Source: Siphonodentalium dalli
Taxonomy: Eukaryota > Mollusca > Scaphopoda > Gadilida > Siphonodentaliidae
Assembly (NCBI GenBank): GCA_032622095.1
Contig: CP136069.1
Location: 36,368,194 to 36,432,193, forward strand
Direction: 5' to 3'
Length of the DNA stretch: 64,000 nt
Below are positions 58,946-64,000 of the stretch, one piece after another. The stretch's first letter is position 1, and each line of letters begins with the position of its first letter. A model generated the notes under the pieces. It was not told where the DNA came from. It did no database searches and saw only the letters and a list, made by a program, of their open reading frames with translations. The position numbers were made by a program, and so were the translations under genes.

Positions 58946-61900
58946 GTTGTCTTTTTGGAGGTACTAAATAATGGATCGCTAGCCCGCCCACAACTGAACA
59001 CACTACATCTACCATCTTGGAATATGTGGAGATGAGATACTCGGGATATTTATATCGAAAGTAAAACAACAAACAAACACAAAACAAAGGCGCATAAATA
59101 GAGTTAACATTATTCAGCCCAGTGTTTATATAAATTTGGGCGCTTCTTATATATGTATGACCATAGAGATAATGTTCGAATTCTTTCTATTCACTTTGTG
59201 GCATATTAGAGTGCAAACAAGTTCGTGACTGACACTGATGAATAGTCACTGAGTGATTACAAATCACCGAGTGAATACGCGAGACAATCAAAGCACTATT
59301 ACTGCCATCTATTTACCAAAACAGACATGTGCCGGCATGTTAATTATTAATGGCTACAAAAACAACAATCATTATAGGGGCTATTAATTACTTTTTTCAC
59401 ATAGTTATTGCCTTCTATTTCCAGATAAACGGCCAAAGCGTAACGTAATCTATACACCACACGCGCACATACGACTCCGCATTTTAGTATCGGCTGACTT
59501 ACGATTACGTCCTCGTAGTCTGCATAATAAACTCCGGCTCCGAAGCTGTGTTTTTAATTCGCTCCCCACAAGTACGTCACTCGTAGTTTAGTCACGGAAA
59601 TCTCCGAATACCGGTGCTGGTATTATTTATTTATTTTACGGGTTATTTATTATGCGATCGGAATGGGACTTGGATCATTTTAATCACAACAGGGAGGGCT
59701 TTCCGATTGCGTTTTGTAGTTTCTAGAGCGAATAAGTCCTTTAACACTTTTTGAGCGGTTTCGCTCATTGAAACGAAATTCAATATTGATGTTTGGTAAC
59801 CTGGTTAATGAACAGATACATCTTATTTTAAACATTATTTAATAGTATTCCAGCAGCTACATAGATAATCAAACTATGACAATAACATATATCCAATCAG
59901 TCTTATCGGAATGACTGCTATGGGGAACCAGTGTCAACATACACCCAATTGGTGGACTGTTTTAAATGTAATCATTCAAAACAAATTGAAAATTCTAAAC
60001 TGATTTGGCATACGTGTTGATACAAATTGTATCTGTGATTGTGTCAATTGCAGGGTTGCAAAAGCATTTTTAATTTAACGTAACTATTGAAATTGTAATG
60101 ACAAGTTAATGTTATTGCTGGAATTCATTCAGTTTTTAATGTGTGAAAGTACCCACATATCCACACTAAAACATGATTGCTTGTTGAAATTAATGCTGAA
60201 AAATGCAGGCAGTATGCTATGCTCATATTTAATCCAACTCGATCTGAACAAGACAGATGCCGTTGAAGTCTGCGTGTACTTTAGTGTGATCCGCAGGGTG
60301 ATATCAGCCGTTCAACGTCTTAATCTTTTCCCGATTACGTTACACGAAATTCTGGGAACGCCTTTATATATTGTCGTCGCATCAACGTCGTAACACTTAT
60401 AACGTCGTATTTCGAGGACTCTCCGACTGCGATTTTGGAGTATAGTGGACGTCCGCTAAGAATTTTGGTGCACGCGCTAAATGACGTAAATGCTAGCGTC
60501 GTCTATTGCGCGTGAGTTTTTTTTTACGATATCGACCACCACCAGCAATGTTGTTTGTTTGGAAACATTTTCGCAAAATATGTTGCCGTGTTTAGAGTCC
60601 TATTTCATCGTGGATTAATTGATTATGTTATGGAATCCATCATGTAAGTCTATTTGTGTTTTAAACTAGCTGTATTATTCCATAATTATGTTCCATTCAA
60701 GAGTGTTGATAAACGGCTATGTTTTGGATTATAGATTATTGTGTCTTGTGGAATTATCATCGCTATTTAGCATTTAATGCAGTAAGTAGACGAATAAAAA
60801 TTAGGACCGTTTGCATTGATAACGAATTAAATTGGAAAATCCTACGTATTTCCAGCAAATGACATTATTATTTACATTAACGAGACTCACAATGTTTAAT
60901 GTGGTTTTCATATTAAACATTCTACCGTTTGCTTTTGACATGTGCTTGTGATAAAACTGATAGGTCGATAAGTGTATGACGTACTTATCAGAGGAATGCC
61001 ATAGCCTCAGAATGCTAACAAGATGACAGCACATAGCGTCCGTTGTCATATATTGCAAAGAGCGTTTATGTGGATAATCGTTAAAATTTCTAATTAATTG
61101 TGGTACTAAATATGACAATTAACGCCAGTGTGGATTTTAGTTCGAGGCTAGAACGTATAAATAAATCATTATTAGTCAGTTTAGAATTAAAATAATAATC
61201 ATTGTATCGCATCCCACCATTAAGAGCACAACATAGATTACTCAAGAAATTCCGTCAATGATACACACATGTGCACCCTGAGCGGGCGTGTTTTTTCGTT
61301 TCCGATCTCGGATACCCTGCACTCCAACGTCAAATGAAATGCCAATCATGTAATCCTAATAGAATCACCAGAAATGTAAAAATCACCAAACCCTAGCTAA
61401 TTAAACTTGTAAAACAATGTTCTGCATCCGTACGCATAAGTTACCAGCAACAGTATAAATGCGACAACTCTTCGGAATAACGTTTGGTGTGGGTACCTAT
61501 TGGTGTAAATTCCTTCCAGAGAGATAACATGGCCATGAAACCTATGTGACTTTGTTCCGTGGAGAATTAACCGGTCACACCAAGCTGCTTGGATGAGGCG
61601 GTCATGGACGATAAATTTCCACATTGAGAAGGAACAGAACTCATGGCGGCATCGAATAGTCTTTTTTACAGTATACAACAATGGAGAAAACACAACATAA
61701 CATTCCGCTTACACCGTTTATTTTGCAGACGACTCAGCCTCGGCTTAAACGTTATAGTATGTACCCAATTAGGTACGTTTTCACAATAACTGGTTGGTAT
61801 TTAAGAATTATCGAAGCTTGAATGCGGAAGTGAAAATGTTTTCTCGAAATACTTTTCTTGTGAATTTAGGACTGACTTCCCATATGATAATCCACCCTAT

Positions 61901-62374
61901 TAAATCAACCCAGGTTTCACCCCGATTGTTTTGGGTCAAAACCTGGCTCTCTATCTGTCTACCAATACATCCACCAATCAGCAAAACCTCCAGAAACCCG
62001 TGTTTAACCAGGCTTAACCCAGCTGAAACGAGCAAAAACATTACCCAGATGACCACACCCAGGTGTACCCTGGTGTTTCCTACAGGCGGGTTTATTGTCT
62101 ATAATCTTATATTGCGTTTTTCAATTTTGGAATTTCACCGGGAAGCGAAAAGGAAGTCATTGTAGTAGTTAGTGTTCTCGCCCATCGAATTGAATTTTTC
62201 AGGGTTTCTAAAATTATAGGATTTGTATTTCCTTTCTATTGAGGCAAGGTTACGTACGTATATTAAGGGGTTTTATTTTCTATAATCTTGGCAAGTTTAT
62301 GTTTGTTTCTGCTTCCATTGAGTGAAGGCCAACCCATTACAAAGGATATCATCCATTAAGAACGATACCATTGT
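58946..62374. other. Unassigned intergenic sequence
   Basis: Open frames at 60109-60393 (+), 60801-61118 (-), 61397-61693 (-) and 61794-62165 (+) show no domain, signal peptide or splice context that I recognise. Confidence 0.4.
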
Positions 62375-62810
62375 TAACAAAAGGAAAGATGGCGAGCCCG
62401 GATTCAATATGTTCAAGCCGTTATATGCTGGAAAGCAGGGTGACACCCTCAATGGCTTGCGGTACACAACATTTATGGAATGTTATCCTCCTTAGATCCT
62501 CAGAAATTACCACCAACAGAACGAGCGGCTTATTTCATAGCTTACGTGTGCACTTGCAAGTGGTTATCTGGAAAATCTTGGGGAACACTACTATCGACCC
62601 CAATGATTGGCGATGGCAAATTCAGATTTTTATTTTGTTCCAATTATGACCGACCTCGATCCTGCACCAGAAACGCTATTAAAATTCGTACGCTGCAAAT
62701 GCAAGCTGGCTATTATAAATCCGCGCGGTGGTAATTTGTTTTCCTGTAAAAAACATTGACTCAAGTGTTTCGTAGCCTGTTGTGACTGTCCTGGTGAAGC
62801 TGTAGACATT
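62375..62810 (+). pseudogene. Relic of a cysteine-rich CXC-domain repetitive gene
   Basis: Reading across three frames gives segments in a consistent order: AGKQGDTLNGLRYTTFME, then LDPQKLPPTERAAYF, HSLRVHLQVVIWKILGN, IDPNDWRW, MTDLDPAPETLLKFVRCKCK, and a degraded cysteine-rich tail (FSCKKH, stop, LKCFVACCDCPGEA). From memory this matches a family common in mollusc and arthropod genomes: 'LPPTERAA-HSLRVHLQ-W', then 'MTDLDPAPE-LLKFVRCKC' and a TSO1/tesmin-like CXC tail. Here several expected cysteines of the tail are lost and there are at least two frameshifts and two stops, so it is dead. The family is multicopy and probably spread with mobile DNA; its biochemical role is unknown to me. Confidence 0.65.
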
Positions 62811-63740
62811 CAGAAGCTATTGTTGACTGATATTGTGAAGTTGAGTCTTTGGTTGAATAACATCTTAATTTCAATGTTGGTGCTCTGGATTACTCGCTTA
62901 CATGTACTTCAAAACCGGACTTGGGTTAGTTGATTGGTGCTCAGTTCTGTGTTTTCAGCAGTCACATCAGATGTCATACAGAGATTTGAATGAAAGATAA
63001 TACTTTGGTGAAGTTCCTCTTTTTTGTTTGGTTACATGTCCGTTCTCCCAGCGATTCAGGATAACGCAAATTTTTGGCGGCAATTTTGGCAGCATCTTAG
63101 ATTTCTGGAACGTATTTACGGCCAAAACTACACACTGGCCCTTAATTCCAGCATAGTTCAGTGCCAATTTACACGTAACTGTCATACTATGGATTTCAAA
63201 GTGTTTGTCGGCCATATTGGACGCCATCTTGATTTGTGAATTTTCCCCAAAGAGGATTTTAATGTATTTTGGAAATGTCATTCTGGAGATTTTCCTGCTT
63301 CTAATGACACCAAAATTGCTTCTTTACCGATTTCTTTCGGATCGAACCCTCTGACGACCATACTAATTGGGGCAAAGAGAATTATCCACGCTACCCAGAA
63401 GTCATTACAAGAACCCGGCTCACGTTACACTGTTATTCGAAGTTGACTTTGTTCACTGCAACGTACCACAAATATGCTCTAATTAATGGACCCCTTTAAC
63501 AAGGTTGTAGGGGTTCACGGCAGCGATTATACCATACCTAGATTCAACCACGGTCAAGTAGTTGACATGTGGCATCCGCGGGCAATCTTACTGCGGTACT
63601 AGTAATATTTTTTTGCGACCGCTGTACTCCGCATTAATTTTCCACATAACCACCATACACCCAGTTCAGTTTTTGTTAGCGCCGTGCACCGCGTTAAATA
63701 TACACAAAACAATATTTCATGTAATAATTGTTTCGCGGTA
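62811..63740. other. Unassigned intergenic sequence
   Basis: The frames on both strands at 62967-63281 overlap and are not convincing. No repeat recognised. Confidence 0.4.
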
Positions 63741-63998
63741 AATCAACATTCAAAATTGGTCACTGACCGACATTCGCAATTGCATCAGCAATGCAGCGAC
63801 ACGCCATGCCAGAAATATACACTCTATATAATTATGACGTAAACAAAACCCCACATCAAATTCATATAAACACTGTATGAAAATGCCGCGAACGCCAAGG
63901 TCGGCCACTGTAGGATTGATGGCATCAACGAGGTTAAGTAGCGCAAAATATCGGTGGTCAACGTCGCATTAAGGGGGGTCGATTAATTAGAGCATAAC
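63741..63998 (-). repeat. Dispersed repeat, inverted partner of 83-330
   Basis: Reverse complement matches 83-330 in order; see that entry. The copy runs almost to the end of the window. Confidence 0.7.
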
Positions 63999-64000
63999 TG

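Noticed and set aside
61397-62165. Overlapping frames on both strands (98, 123 and 82 codons)
   Set aside because: No domain, start context or splice sites; frames open on both strands of the same stretch suggest chance.

Overview
The window is animal (metazoan) nuclear DNA, most likely from a marine mollusc. Long continuous reading frames are almost absent, the few convincing coding segments are exon-sized and bounded by GT/AG splice signals, and nearly everything else is transposon debris, hairpin elements and tandem repeats. The mollusc call is an inference. It rests on the repeat style (several copies of 'gataactcc'-type sequence, many foldback elements), on the lectin exon types and on the LINE type. 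No bacterial operon, rRNA gene, tRNA gene or CRISPR array was seen.

The one host gene I can support lies on the + strand and is spread over about 31 kb. A first coding exon (17401-17706) encodes a signal peptide and a PAN/Apple-like cysteine module. Two further exons (32720-32911 and 48417-48655) encode the two halves of a C-type lectin domain and join in phase 1. The PAN exon ends in phase 0 but the first lectin exon needs phase 1, so at least one exon between them is undetected, or they belong to two genes. A candidate poly(A) signal follows at 49185. A separate candidate first exon of a secreted protein lies at 57150-57296.

The first large intron (17707-32719) holds a foldback/TIR element (19414-20297) and a 5.7-kb decayed non-LTR retrotransposon (23064-28801). 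The LINE has a coiled-coil ORF1 with a trailing SGNH-esterase-like block, an APE endonuclease, a reverse transcriptase whose catalytic YADD is YAYD, a C-terminal zinc knuckle and a TCTA-repeat tail. The second intron (32912-48416) is a mosaic of tandem repeats, an 879-bp near-perfect palindrome (40845-41723), a pair of 225-bp direct repeats, a possible piggyBac-like C-terminal remnant with an overlapping zinc-finger frame, and a 465-bp block present twice at a 1261-bp offset.

The flanks (1-17 kb and 49-64 kb) hold hairpin elements, two ~130-bp tandem arrays, a TIR element (51100-51612), a large composite repeat (53814-56560) and a broken relic of a cysteine-rich CXC-domain repetitive gene (62375-62810). 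The first ~240 bp and the last ~260 bp of the window are inverted copies of the same repeat. Positions of diffuse repeats are approximate because they were read by eye.
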